A program made the translations under genes and the position numbers. A DNA stretch of 64,000 bases, from contig ONBR01000008.1 of the NCBI GenBank assembly GCA_900316105.1, positions 62,001 to 126,000 of the forward strand, read 5' to 3'. The stretch's first letter is position 1; each line of letters begins with the position of its first letter. Shown here one piece after another: positions 51,935 through 60,784 of the stretch. The stretch comes from an uncultured Olsenella sp. (GTDB lineage: Bacteria; Actinomycetota; Coriobacteriia; Coriobacteriales; Atopobiaceae). Below the pieces are notes generated by a model that worked only from the letters and a program-made list of their open reading frames with translations, was not told where the DNA came from and did not search any database.

Positions 51935-52654
51935 GTGCCTAAGGCTATCTACGAGGGAATCTACCGCGACCTCAAGGGAAAGATCCAGGAGGGCACCTAT
52001 GCCTACGGTGACTTCCTGCCCACCGAGAACGACCTGACCGAGACCTACCAGTGCTCGCGCAACACCCTACGCCGCGCCGTGGCCATGTTGGCCGACGACG
52101 CCTACGTCCAGCCCCTCCACGGACGGGGCGTGCGGGTCATCTGGCAGCGCGACCAGCGGGTGGCCCAGGGGTCCCTGGACGGGGTCGAGTCCTTTGGCGA
52201 GTACGCCGGCAAGAACGACGCCCGGCCCGCCACCTCGGTCAAGTCCTTCGAGCACGTCACCTGCGGCAAGGGCCTGGCCCAGCGCACCGGCTTTTCCGAG
52301 GGATCCAAGCTGATCCGGGTGGTCCGGGTCAGGTCCCTGGACGGCGCCGCCCGCCAGGTGGACCACGACTACTTCCTGGAGTCTGCCGTGGGCGACCTGA
52401 CTCCCCAGGTTGCCGAGGGGTCCGTCTACCGCTACCTGGAGGAGGACCTGAGCATGAAGATCCTGACCAGCCGCAGGCGAATCACCGTCCAGCTTGCCAC
52501 CGACGAGGACTGCAGCTACCTGGACCTGGGGGCCTACAACTGCGTGGCCGTCATCGAGAGCCAGTCATTCAACTCGGAGGGCGTCATGTTCGAGTACACC
52601 CAGGTTCGCCACCACCCCGAGCAGTTCAGCTACAACACCATCTCGCGCAGGTAG
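51935..52654 (+). CDS. GntR-family regulator (HutC/TreR-like)
   Basis: The 239-residue protein has an N-terminal winged helix (IYRDLKGKIQEGTYAYGDFL, PTENDLTETYQCSRNTLRRA) and a C-terminal UTRA ligand domain (LIRVVRVRSLDGAARQVDHD, IESQSFNSEGVMFEYTQVRH). It resembles TreR-type repressors that respond to sugar phosphates. The start is a GTG at 51935 with AAGGGAGC ideally placed; an ATG 12 codons upstream lacks a site. It is divergent from the maltodextrin operon and close to the PTS operon, which carries the same operator core. Confidence 0.9.
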   Translation: MPKAIYEGIYRDLKGKIQEGTYAYGDFLPTENDLTETYQCSRNTLRRAVAMLADDAYVQPLHGRGVRVIWQRDQRVAQGSLDGVESFGEYAGKNDARPATSVKSFEHVTCGKGLAQRTGFSEGSKLIRVVRVRSLDGAARQVDHDYFLESAVGDLTPQVAEGSVYRYLEEDLSMKILTSRRRITVQLATDEDCSYLDLGAYNCVAVIESQSFNSEGVMFEYTQVRHHPEQFSYNTISRR

Positions 52655-52717
52655 CCCCTCCGCACGAGCGTCCTGGGCCCCAGGGGCGGCCAGCCGTCGA
52701 CAGGTCCGCCCGAGCGT

Positions 52718-53596
52718 TCAGACCAGGACGGCAGGGTCGGCCAGACCTAGGTCCACCAGGCCCCGGGCAACCCCGTCCTCCCAGACGGGGGCCGTCACCA
52801 GGGCCGCCCGGTCCTTGATCTCGGGGCTGGCGTTGCCCACGGCCACGGGCACGTCCACCACCGCAAAGCTGGAGAGGTCGTTCTCGGAGTCACCGAAGGC
52901 GTAGGTGGTGCCCACCCGAGAGCCAAGCCGCCGCAGGACCAGGTTCATCCCCACCTGCTTGGTGTTGGCAGCCAGGCCCAGCTCGGTGTTCTCGTCGCCC
53001 AGGTCGGAACCCTTCAACATGCCGCCCAGGGCGGGCAGGGCAAGGACCTCCTGGGCCATCCAGGTCCGCATGACCAACTTGTAGGCATTGCCCCCTAGGT
53101 CTCGCAGGGCCCCCTGCATGGTGGAGTGGCCGCCCTCGCTGGTCCCCTCGGGACCCCCGCGCAGCTCGCTCACCCCGCCGACCCCCTCCACCAGGGCGCC
53201 TGCGCCCCTCTTTGCCAGGGCCCCCTCGATAAGCATGAGGACCTCCAGGGGCAGGGCAACGTCGCGCAGGACCTCGCCCCCCATGGAGGCGTAGGCCCCC
53301 GAGAGGGTCACGAAACCCGTGAAGGGCAGACCGGCCAGGATGGGGTGGATGGCCGCCGGCGACCTACCTGTGCACAGGAAGGCCAGTCCTCCCCTCTCCA
53401 CCAGGCTGCGGACGGCCTCTGCCGCCACGGGCGTCGGGGCGGGCGACCAGTCCCGCTCCTGGGCCGAGAGGGAGGCCGCCTGCTCGGGGTCTCGCCAGGC
53501 CAGAGTCCCGTCTATGTCAAAGAAGACCGTGGGGCGACCCTGGGTCATGCCATCGGAGTGGGTTCCTCCCCAGGCCTTGGGCGTCTCTTCCCTCAT
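52718..53596 (-). CDS. HAD-superfamily (Cof type) phosphatase
   Basis: The 292-residue protein has FFDIDGTLAW with the nucleophile Asp near residue 26, FLCTGRSPAAI, a C2-type cap, and YAFGDSENDLSSFAVVDV with the acidic metal site followed by AVGNASPEIKDRAA. It would dephosphorylate small molecules, possibly sugar phosphates, because its ATG overlaps the stop of the PTS gene (ATGA) and has GGGAGG upstream. A role in relieving sugar-phosphate stress or in maltose-phosphate processing is speculation. Confidence 0.88.
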   Translation of the reverse strand: MREETPKAWGGTHSDGMTQGRPTVFFDIDGTLAWRDPEQAASLSAQERDWSPAPTPVAAEAVRSLVERGGLAFLCTGRSPAAIHPILAGLPFTGFVTLSGAYASMGGEVLRDVALPLEVLMLIEGALAKRGAGALVEGVGGVSELRGGPEGTSEGGHSTMQGALRDLGGNAYKLVMRTWMAQEVLALPALGGMLKGSDLGDENTELGLAANTKQVGMNLVLRRLGSRVGTTYAFGDSENDLSSFAVVDVPVAVGNASPEIKDRAALVTAPVWEDGVARGLVDLGLADPAVLV

Positions 53597-55197
53597 GCCT
53601 GACCTCCCTTCTGGCAGGCGGGCGCGACGTCTTCCTCCAGGATGGCGTTTACCTGCTCGCATATCTCCGTCACGTTCATACCTACGATAACCTGAACGGC
53701 CCTGCCCCGGCAGAAGACCGCTCTCACGGAATCCAATGCGCAGAAGTCCCTTTCGGGGGCCACCAGGGCCGGCTCGCGCACGTCCACGCGCAGGCGGGTC
53801 ACGCAGGAGGTCACGCCCACGATATTGGACGCACCGCCCAGGAGGCGGACGATCTCCAGGGCCTCGGCGGATGCACCCACGGGCTGGGTGGTCGCCCGCT
53901 TGCGCTGGTAGTCGCCCCTGTCGTGGAGGCGGACGTCGTCATCGGGGCCGCGACCAGGCGTCATGAAGTCGAAGCGGAGGATGAGCCAGCGGAAGACAAG
54001 GAAGTAGACGACGGTGAAGCAGAGACCGACGGCCAGGGCCACCAGATAGGTGCCCCCGTGCGAGGAGGCCAGGGGAATGAAGTTGAAGGAGGACATCTCG
54101 ATGAGGCCGCCCGAGAAGACCCCCACCACCCCGCAGAGGTTCATGACGCTGGAGAGGAGGGCCGCCAGGACGGCATGAACCACGTAGAGCTGGGGCGCCA
54201 CGAAGAGGAAGGTGAACTCTATGGGCTCGGTCACGCCGCAGAGGACGGCCGTCAGGGTGACGGGCACCAGGAGGGCCAGGAGCCGCTTACGGTTCTGGGG
54301 CCGGGCCGTCACATAGAAGGCGGCGGCGATGCCCGGGACGCCAAAGATCTTGGACCAGCCCGTCGCCGTGAGGGCGGCCCAGGGGGCGGCCTCCTTGAGG
54401 GGGGCCGTCGTGGCCGCCAGCTGGGGCAGGGCGTTGGCCCAGGCAGCGTAGATCCCGCCCTCCACGACCACACTGTCGTAGTAGATGGGCGCATAGAGGA
54501 GGTGGTGGAGGCCAAAGGGGATCAGGGCCCGCTCAAGGAAGACGTAGATGCCCACGCCCGCCGTGCCAGCCCCTACGATCAGCCCCTGGAGGACCCTCAT
54601 GCCGGCCTGGATGTGGGGCCAAACCAGGACGGCAAGGACGGCAAGGGGAAGCATGACCAGGAAGGAGACCATGTAGACGAAGGTAGAGCCCGCAAAGACG
54701 CCCAGCCATTCGGGGAGCTTGGTGTCGAAGAGCCGGTTGTGGAGGGCAACCACGACGCCCGAGACCAAAAGGGCACCCAGCATGCCCATGTCCAGGGTCT
54801 TGATGCCGCCGATGAGTGCCAGACCCGAGGCCTGGCCCACCTCCTGGGCAAAGTCGACGCCCAGGTCCGCGCCCCAGTAGAGAAGGATCTGGCTCACAAA
54901 GTAGTTGAAGGTAAGGTAGGCCACGAGGGCCTCCATGCAGCAGCGGGCCTGCTGCTTCTTTGCAAGGCCGATGGGTAGTGCCACGGCAAAGAGTATGGGC
55001 AGCTGGTTGAAGACCGTCCAGCCGCCCGCCAGGACCACGTTCCAGACCTTGTACCAGGCCGTGCCCTCCCCCGCCAGGGGCCCCATGATGGCCGGGGTGG
55101 TAAAGAGGGTGCCCAGGCCCACCACGACGCCGGCGAAGGCAAAGAGCATCACGGGCGTGAACATGGCACCGCCGAACCGTTGGATCTTCTGCATCAT
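53593..55197 (-). CDS. PTS enzyme IICB, alpha-glucoside/maltose type
   Basis: The 534-residue protein has an EIIC membrane domain (residues 1-410; FGGAMFTPVMLFAFAGVVVG, GVTEPIEFTFLFVAPQLYVV) and a C-terminal EIIB domain with the phosphorylated Cys in GVTSCVTRLRVDV (about residue 475). The order C then B and the EPIEFTFLF motif fit the maltose/alpha-glucoside/glucose group. No EIIA is encoded here, so it must be supplied elsewhere. GGAGGA precedes the double ATG. An operator-like motif lies upstream and a HAD phosphatase overlaps downstream. Confidence 0.92.
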   Translation of the reverse strand: MMQKIQRFGGAMFTPVMLFAFAGVVVGLGTLFTTPAIMGPLAGEGTAWYKVWNVVLAGGWTVFNQLPILFAVALPIGLAKKQQARCCMEALVAYLTFNYFVSQILLYWGADLGVDFAQEVGQASGLALIGGIKTLDMGMLGALLVSGVVVALHNRLFDTKLPEWLGVFAGSTFVYMVSFLVMLPLAVLAVLVWPHIQAGMRVLQGLIVGAGTAGVGIYVFLERALIPFGLHHLLYAPIYYDSVVVEGGIYAAWANALPQLAATTAPLKEAAPWAALTATGWSKIFGVPGIAAAFYVTARPQNRKRLLALLVPVTLTAVLCGVTEPIEFTFLFVAPQLYVVHAVLAALLSSVMNLCGVVGVFSGGLIEMSSFNFIPLASSHGGTYLVALAVGLCFTVVYFLVFRWLILRFDFMTPGRGPDDDVRLHDRGDYQRKRATTQPVGASAEALEIVRLLGGASNIVGVTSCVTRLRVDVREPALVAPERDFCALDSVRAVFCRGRAVQVIVGMNVTEICEQVNAILEEDVAPACQKGGQA

Positions 55198-55213
55198 CGA
55201 GGAGTCCTCCTTG

Positions 55214-55252
55214 GAACAAGTTGGTCCTCCATATAGTAAAACTTGTTCAAAC
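55214..55252 (-). promoter_or_regulatory. Operator-like inverted repeat upstream of the PTS gene
   Basis: GAACAAGTT (55214-55222) and AACTTGTTC (55240-55248) are perfect 9-bp inverted arms. On the minus strand GTTTGAACAAGTT at 55252-55240 differs by one base from GTTTAAACAAGTT in the maltodextrin operator. Confidence 0.65.
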
Positions 55253-55347
55253 ATCATGGGAGAGAAGTTTGTTATGCAGACAGGCGGAGGACCAAGACCC
55301 CCACACCTCCTGGCCCTCTGTGTTACACTGCTATCACTAGTGCTCAC

Positions 55348-55421
55348 TGGGGTATCGTCCAATGGCAGGACAGCGGTTTTTGGTGCCGTCAATGGGGGTT
55401 CGAATCCCTCTGCCCCAGCCA
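55348..55421 (+). tRNA. tRNA-Gln (anticodon TTG)
   Basis: Acceptor TGGGGTA pairs with TGCCCCA, D-stem GTCC with GGAC, anticodon loop TTTTGGT gives anticodon TTG, and the T-loop is TTCGAAT in a GGGGG/CCCTC stem. The discriminator is G and CCA is encoded. A hairpin terminator follows 13 bases later. Confidence 0.95.
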
Positions 55422-55434
55422 CCTTTGGCTAATG

Positions 55435-55460
55435 CGTCGCGCACCATGCGCGGCGTTTTT
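55435..55460 (+). terminator. Hairpin terminator after tRNA-Gln
   Basis: CGTCGCGC and GCGCGGCG pair (one mismatch) over ACCAT and are followed by TTTTTATT. Confidence 0.75.
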
Positions 55461-55599
55461 ATTCTCTCCCTCACAAAGAATTCTTTACTATTTGTAAGGC
55501 ATACAAACTTTTTGTTCGCCTACCCATGAAAACCGTCCGCCCACATATAAAAAATCTCGAGATATCTGACTCTGCAATCGGTTTCGTAAGGGCTGCGTT

Positions 55600-55605
55600 A
55601 TGATA
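55600..55605 (+). promoter_or_regulatory. Possible -10 box for glmU-prs
   Basis: TATGAT lies 65 bases upstream of the glmU ATG in an AT-rich leader. No clear -35 box was found. Confidence 0.35.
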
Positions 55606-55669
55606 TGAAAGGCAGTTTCGCCCAAGGGCCTAGTTTCGTTGGGTGAGCGGACGTTTTATGGGAGGTAGC

Positions 55670-57073
55670 ATGTCAGCTACAGCGATCATCCTCGCCGCCG
55701 GCGAGGGTACGCGTATGAAGTCCCATCACCCCAAAGTCATGCACAAGATGCTGGATCACCCCCTGGTATGGTGGGTGGTTCGTGCGGCGCGCCAGGCTGG
55801 CGCCGACCGCGTCATCCTGGTCGTCGGCAGCGGCGCCCAGGAGGTTCGTGACTACTTCACCACGGGTGAGGGCAAGGACGAGTCCATCGAGTTCGTAGAG
55901 CAGACCAAGCGCCTGGGCACGGGCCACGCAGTCCGCACCGTCATCGACACCCTGGGTAACATCAAGGGACCAGTTGTCGTGATGAACGGTGACGGTCCGC
56001 TCCTGAGGCCCCAGACCATCGCGGCTCTGATCAACGAGAGCAAGACGAATCACAACGCCTGCACCGTGCTGACCATGACGCCTCCGGACGTCTCGGGCTA
56101 TGGTCGCGTGGCCAAGGACGACCAGGGCGCCGTCACCGCCATCATCGAGGACAAGGACTGCACCCCCGAGCAGCGCCAGACGCTCATGGAGTGCAACTCC
56201 GGCGTCTACTGCTTCTGCGGTCGTCGTCTGTCCGAGAACATCGGCAAGATCACCAACGACAATGCTCAGGGTGAGTACTACCTCACCGACATGGTCGGCA
56301 TCTACGTCGGCATGGGCGAGCCCGTCGCCGCCGTCCACGTGGATGACTACGGCGAGCTCCTGGGCGTGAACAGCCGCTCCCAGCTGGCCCAGGTGACAAA
56401 GATCATGCAGCGTCGCATCAACGAGCGCCTGATGGCAGAGGGCGTAGGCATGCTTGACCCCGACCAGGTGTGGGTCGGTCCTGAGGTCAGCGTGGGTCAG
56501 GATACCGTCCTGCTCCCCCAGACCTTCCTGTGGGGAAAGACCACCGTGGGCGAAGACTGCACCGTAGGCCCCAACAGCCGCCTGACCAACGCCACCGTAG
56601 GCGACCGCTGCCTGGTGGACGAGACCATCATCGTTGACTCCGCCATCGACAACGACGTCAACTGCGGCCCCCGCGCCTACCTGCGTGGCGGCGCCCACTT
56701 CCACGACCACTCCAAGGCCGGCACCCACGTGGAGCTCAAGGGCACCGAGGTCGGCGAGGGCTCCAAGGTCCCCCACCTCTCCTACTTGGGCGATGCGCGC
56801 CTGGGCAAGGATGTCAACATCGGTGGCGGCACCATTACCTGCAACTACGACGGCAAGCACAAGAGCCACACCGAGATTGGCGATCACGTCTTCGTCGGTT
56901 CTGATGTAATGCTTGTGGCGCCTGTGACAATCGGTGATAATGCGCTACTGGGCGCTGCATCATGCATTACAAAGGACGTTCCCGCGGGAGCCCTCTCCCT
57001 CGAACGTTCCAGGCAGATGACTCGAGAGGGATGGGCGGACGCATACTGGAAGCGACTCGAGGAAGAGGACTAG
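55670..57073 (+). CDS. glmU: Bifunctional UDP-GlcNAc pyrophosphorylase / GlcN-1-P acetyltransferase
   Basis: The 467-residue enzyme acetylates glucosamine-1-phosphate and adds UMP to form UDP-GlcNAc, the peptidoglycan precursor. The N-terminal uridyltransferase shows IILAAGEGTRMKSHHPKVMH, VVVMNGDGPLL and ECNSGVYCF. The C-terminal left-handed helix has hexapeptides and the catalytic GGAHFHDHSKAGTHVELKGT and IGGGTITCNYDGKHKSHTEI. The usual D-P in NGDxPLL reads GDGPLL here. GGGAGGTAGC precedes the ATG. The prs gene starts 4 bases after its stop, a common glmU-prs operon. Confidence 0.96.
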   Translation: MSATAIILAAGEGTRMKSHHPKVMHKMLDHPLVWWVVRAARQAGADRVILVVGSGAQEVRDYFTTGEGKDESIEFVEQTKRLGTGHAVRTVIDTLGNIKGPVVVMNGDGPLLRPQTIAALINESKTNHNACTVLTMTPPDVSGYGRVAKDDQGAVTAIIEDKDCTPEQRQTLMECNSGVYCFCGRRLSENIGKITNDNAQGEYYLTDMVGIYVGMGEPVAAVHVDDYGELLGVNSRSQLAQVTKIMQRRINERLMAEGVGMLDPDQVWVGPEVSVGQDTVLLPQTFLWGKTTVGEDCTVGPNSRLTNATVGDRCLVDETIIVDSAIDNDVNCGPRAYLRGGAHFHDHSKAGTHVELKGTEVGEGSKVPHLSYLGDARLGKDVNIGGGTITCNYDGKHKSHTEIGDHVFVGSDVMLVAPVTIGDNALLGAASCITKDVPAGALSLERSRQMTREGWADAYWKRLEEED

Positions 57074-57077
57074 CGTA

Positions 57078-58076
57078 ATGTACGAAAACCTGTGTGAACC
57101 CAGGACTTACCAGAAGGAAATCAAGCTTTACACTGGCACGAGCAACCCCGAGCTGGCAAAGAAGATCGCAGACATCCTGCACCTGGAGCTGCAGGGCCTG
57201 AAGATCGAGAAGTTCGCCAACGGCGAGATTTACGCTCGCTTCATGGAGTCCGTCCGTGGCGACGAGGTCTTCTTCATCCAGTCCGTCGCAGGCAAGAACC
57301 TCAACGACGTCCTTATGGAGACCCTGATCGTTGCCGATGCGGCCTCCCGTGCCTCCTGCAAGAACTTCACCGCTGTCATCCCCCACTATGGCTACGCCCG
57401 CCAGGACCGCAAGGCCGCTTCGCGCGAGCCCATCTCCGCACGCCTGGTTGCAAACCTGCTTGAGGCCGCAGGCGTCGACCGCGTCATCGCACTGGACCTG
57501 CACTCCGGCCAGATCCAGGGCTTCTTTGACATCCCCGTCACGCACCTGACGGCTCTCTACCTCTTTGGCGACTACTACAAGCAGAAGAACTTCGACTGGG
57601 ACAACACCGTCGTCGTCTCCCCCGACATGGGCCGCGCAAAGGTAGCAAAGAAGCTCTCCGACTACCTGGGCTGCGAGGTCGCCATCGCCCACAAGTCCCG
57701 TCCCAAGCACAACGCTGCCGAGGTCATGGGCATCATCGGCAACATCGTGGGCAAGACCTGCATCATCAACGATGACATGATCGACACGGGTGGCACCCTG
57801 GTCGGCTCCATCAACAAGCTCAAGGAGATGGGTGCTGGCGACGTCTACGTGTGCGCCACCCACGGTATCTTCTCTGGCAAGGCCATCGAGCTCCTGGAGA
57901 ACGCCCCCATCGAGGAGTGCGTCGTCACCGACGCCATCCCCTGCGAGGTTGCCAATAACCCCGGCTCAAAGATCAAGCAGATTTCCGTGGCCAACATGCT
58001 GGCCCAGTGCATCTACAACGTTTACACGGACAACTCCGTGTCCGAGAGCTCTAAGGGCGGCAACTCCGAGATGTAA
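57078..58076 (+). CDS. prs: Ribose-phosphate pyrophosphokinase
   Basis: The 332-residue enzyme makes PRPP from ribose-5-phosphate and ATP. It has YTGTSNPELAKKIADILH, FANGEIYARFMESVRGDEVF, PHYGYARQDRKAASREPISA (ATP flexible loop and site), DLHSGQIQGFFDIPVTHL, KSRPKHNAAEVMGIIGNIVG and DDMIDTGGTLVGSI (PRPP-binding loop). It lies directly after glmU and is followed by a good terminator. PRPP would also serve the salvage enzymes encoded elsewhere in the window. Confidence 0.97.
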   Translation: MYENLCEPRTYQKEIKLYTGTSNPELAKKIADILHLELQGLKIEKFANGEIYARFMESVRGDEVFFIQSVAGKNLNDVLMETLIVADAASRASCKNFTAVIPHYGYARQDRKAASREPISARLVANLLEAAGVDRVIALDLHSGQIQGFFDIPVTHLTALYLFGDYYKQKNFDWDNTVVVSPDMGRAKVAKKLSDYLGCEVAIAHKSRPKHNAAEVMGIIGNIVGKTCIINDDMIDTGGTLVGSINKLKEMGAGDVYVCATHGIFSGKAIELLENAPIEECVVTDAIPCEVANNPGSKIKQISVANMLAQCIYNVYTDNSVSESSKGGNSEM

Positions 58077-58112
58077 GGCTTCAAGCCGACACAACAGGTT
58101 CGTCTGATACGA

Positions 58113-58151
58113 AAGGAGCCAGCTGGAAGACCAGCTGACTCCTTCTTTTTT
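58113..58151 (+). terminator. Rho-independent terminator after glmU-prs
   Basis: AAGGAGCCAGCTGG and CCAGCTGACTCCTT pair with one mismatch over AAGA and are followed by CTTTTTT. Confidence 0.88.
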
Positions 58152-58153
58152 GG

Positions 58154-58187
58154 GTGTGAAAAGTACCCCAGGGGTATTTGTCACACT
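58154..58187. repeat. Inverted repeat, family B variant
   Basis: GTGTGAAAAGTACCCC and GGGGTATTTGTCACAC pair imperfectly around A. It ends three bases from the serA stop and may terminate that transcript. Confidence 0.7.
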
Positions 58188-58190
58188 TCC

Positions 58191-59363
58191 TTACTTCGCG
58201 GGAATGAACCTCACGCGACGGACGCCCTCGATGGCACGGAGCTCCTCGACGACCTTGTCGTCGAACTGGCCGGAAACCTCGAGCAGGGTATAGGCGTTCT
58301 TTCCATGGCTCTTGTTCTGCATGTTCTCGATGTTGAGATTGGAGTTTGCCACGATGGACGAGATCTTTCCGATGTAGCCCTGGGCGTTCTCGTGGAAGAT
58401 GCCCAGACGGGCGCAGCCAGGCGCCAGCGCACCCATATCGACAGTGCCATAGTTGACCGAGTGGGTGAGATTGCCGTTCTCGATGTAGTCAACAAGCTCG
58501 GTGGCTGCCATCACCGCGCAGTTCTCCTCGGCCTCAGCCGTAGAGGCACCCAAATGCGGGGTGACGATGGCATTCTTCATGTTGCCAGTGGCAGGATTGG
58601 CGAAGTCGCACATGTAGTGGGCAACCTTACCGTTATCGAGCGCCTGGGCCATGGCCTGCTCGTCCACGAGCTCTCCGCGTGCGTAGTTGAGGATCACGAC
58701 GCCCTGCTTCATCTGGGCGATGGCCTCGGTGTTGATCATGCCCCTGGTGTCATCGGTCGCGGGCACGTGGACGGTGATGTAGTCGCAGTCACGGTAGATC
58801 TCGTTCACGTCGGTGACGTGACGGATGCGACGGTCAAGGCCCCAAGCAGCGTTGATGGAGAGGAAGGGGTCGTAGCCATAGGCCTCCATGCCAAAGCGGG
58901 TGGCCGTATTGGCGACGGCGGAGCCGATGGCGCCCAAGCCGATGACACCGAGCTTCTTGCCAGCGAGCTCGGTGCCAGCAAACTTCTTCTTTGCCTTCTC
59001 GGCCTTCTTGCTCACGTCGGGATCGTCGCAGTTCTCGCGGACCCACTCGACACCGCCGATGATGTCGCGGCTTGCAAGGAGCAGCGCCGCAAAGACAAGC
59101 TCCTTCACTGCGTTGGCATTGGCACCAGGGGTGTTGAAGACGACGACGCCCTCCTCGGCGCAGCGGTCGACGGGGATGTTGTTCACGCCAGCGCCGGCAC
59201 GGGCGATGGCCAGAAGGCCCTCGGGGAACTCGACCTCGTGCAGGTTGGCGCTGCGAAGCATGATGGCGTCAGCATCCTGGAGCTCATCCACCATCTGGTA
59301 GTTGTCACCAAGGCGGTCGGTACCAGCCTTGGCGATGTTGTTCATGCAATGGACCTTGTACAT
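58191..59363 (-). CDS. serA: D-3-phosphoglycerate dehydrogenase
   Basis: The 390-residue enzyme oxidises 3-phosphoglycerate with NAD in the first step of serine synthesis. Visible are FNTPGANANAVKELVFAALL, the NAD motif LGVIGLGAIGSAVA, NYARGELVDEQAMAQALDNG with the substrate Arg, and TPHLGASTAEAEENCAVMAA with the catalytic His. A C-terminal ACT domain (IGKISSIVANSNLNIENMQN) suggests feedback control by serine. It is the short two-domain-plus-ACT form. The ATG at 59363 has GGAAGAGG upstream. It lies 102 bases after serC in the same direction. Confidence 0.95.
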   Translation of the reverse strand: MYKVHCMNNIAKAGTDRLGDNYQMVDELQDADAIMLRSANLHEVEFPEGLLAIARAGAGVNNIPVDRCAEEGVVVFNTPGANANAVKELVFAALLLASRDIIGGVEWVRENCDDPDVSKKAEKAKKKFAGTELAGKKLGVIGLGAIGSAVANTATRFGMEAYGYDPFLSINAAWGLDRRIRHVTDVNEIYRDCDYITVHVPATDDTRGMINTEAIAQMKQGVVILNYARGELVDEQAMAQALDNGKVAHYMCDFANPATGNMKNAIVTPHLGASTAEAEENCAVMAATELVDYIENGNLTHSVNYGTVDMGALAPGCARLGIFHENAQGYIGKISSIVANSNLNIENMQNKSHGKNAYTLLEVSGQFDDKVVEELRAIEGVRRVRFIPAK

Positions 59364-59465
59364 GCGATTACCTCTTCCTATGGATGCGGGCGCAGTGCGC
59401 CCGCAATACAGTCGATTGAAAGACGGGCGGGAGTGGCACAAGCCTGCCCCCAGGACCAAGCAGAG

Positions 59466-60548
59466 CTAAGCCTTGTGGGCGAGCTCGAAGTCCTTCATGA
59501 AGGCGACGAGCTTCTGCACGCCCTCCAGGGGCATGGCATTGTAGATGGAGGCGCGCATGCCACCGACGGACCTATGGCCCTTGAGGCTCACGAGGCCGTT
59601 CTTCGTCGCCTCGGCGACGAATTCGGCATCCAGATCCTTGTCACCCGTGACAAAGGGCACGTTCATGATCGAACGGCTGCCGGGGCGGACGGTGGGCTGG
59701 AAGAGGTCGGAGTTGTCCAGGTAGTCGTAGAGAAGGGTGGCCTTCTCCTCGTTCTTTGCCTTCATGCCCTCGAGGCCGCCCTGGGACTCGATCCAGTGGA
59801 AGACCTTGTCGCACATGTAGATGCCAAAGCAGTTGGGCGTGTCATAGAGAGAGCCCTTGTCGACCTGGGTCTTGAAGCGCAGCATGGTGGGGACGCCGGG
59901 CAGGTCATCGGGGATGAGGTCCTCGCGAACGATCACGATCTGGACACCAGCGGGGCCGACGTTCTTCTGAACGCCGGCGTGGATCATGCCATACCTGGCG
60001 ACGTCAACGGGTTCGGAGAGGAACATGGAGGACTGGTCGGCTACCAGGGGTACGCCCTTGGTGTCAGGCAGCGTCCAGATGCGGTTGCCGTGGACCGTCT
60101 CGTTCTCGCAGATGTAGACGTAGCTCGCGTCCGGACGGACGTCGAGGTTCGTGAGGTCGGGAATCTCGGAGAAGTTCTTGTCCTCGCCGGAGGCAAGCAC
60201 CTTGGGGTCACCCAGAATCTGGGCTTCCTTCAGGGCCTTCTTGGACCAGTTGCCAGTCACGATATAGTCTGCCTTGCCGTTGGTGGCGAGGTTGATGAAG
60301 GTTGTGGCGAAAATCAGCGAGTCGCCACCCTGGAGGAAGAGGACCTTGTAGTTGTCGGGGATACCCATGAGCTTGCGAATGCTAGCCTCGGCGTCGTCGA
60401 TGATGTCCTGGAAAGCCGAAGATCGGTGACTCATCTCGCACACAGACATGCCGGTTCCCTGATAGTCGAGCATCTCGTCGGCCGCAGCTTGCAGCACAGG
60501 CTCAGGCAGCACAGCCGGGCCTGCAGAGAAGTTGTAGACACGTGCCAT
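59466..60548 (-). CDS. serC: Phosphoserine aminotransferase
   Basis: The 360-residue PLP enzyme converts 3-phosphohydroxypyruvate and glutamate to phosphoserine. It begins RVYNFSAGPAVLPEPVLQAA, has SHRSSAFQDIIDDAEASIRK, LFLQGGDSLIFATTFINL, the cofactor Asp in VADQSSMFLSEPVD and the PLP Lys in AGVQKNVGPAGVQIV. The ATG at 60548 is preceded by GGAG at a slightly long spacing. With serA it forms a two-gene serine operon; serB was not seen in the window. Confidence 0.96.
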   Translation of the reverse strand: MARVYNFSAGPAVLPEPVLQAAADEMLDYQGTGMSVCEMSHRSSAFQDIIDDAEASIRKLMGIPDNYKVLFLQGGDSLIFATTFINLATNGKADYIVTGNWSKKALKEAQILGDPKVLASGEDKNFSEIPDLTNLDVRPDASYVYICENETVHGNRIWTLPDTKGVPLVADQSSMFLSEPVDVARYGMIHAGVQKNVGPAGVQIVIVREDLIPDDLPGVPTMLRFKTQVDKGSLYDTPNCFGIYMCDKVFHWIESQGGLEGMKAKNEEKATLLYDYLDNSDLFQPTVRPGSRSIMNVPFVTGDKDLDAEFVAEATKNGLVSLKGHRSVGGMRASIYNAMPLEGVQKLVAFMKDFELAHKA

Positions 60549-60737
60549 GTAATGATCACTCCAAACATCGACTTGCCATGACAGATACCGCGGCACTCAC
60601 CGCGATTAGCTCAAAAGCATAGGGCTCTTTCAGGGAGCTCATAAATGTCGACGTGGAATTTATTCATTTGATAACAAGCCCTCCCGATTTGCGACACATT
60701 GCCACTACAGGAAGGCTTGCAAAAAGACTCTGATTAA

Positions 60738-60752
60738 TGTGCGCTGCGCACA
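60738..60752. promoter_or_regulatory. 15-bp palindrome upstream of serC
   Basis: TGTGCGC and GCGCACA flank a T in an AT-rich 236-bp gap. It could be an operator of the serine operon. No gene is seen in this gap. Confidence 0.45.
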
Positions 60753-60784
60753 ATTTGAGCGAAGAACCGTTCATACTTCTTGGA

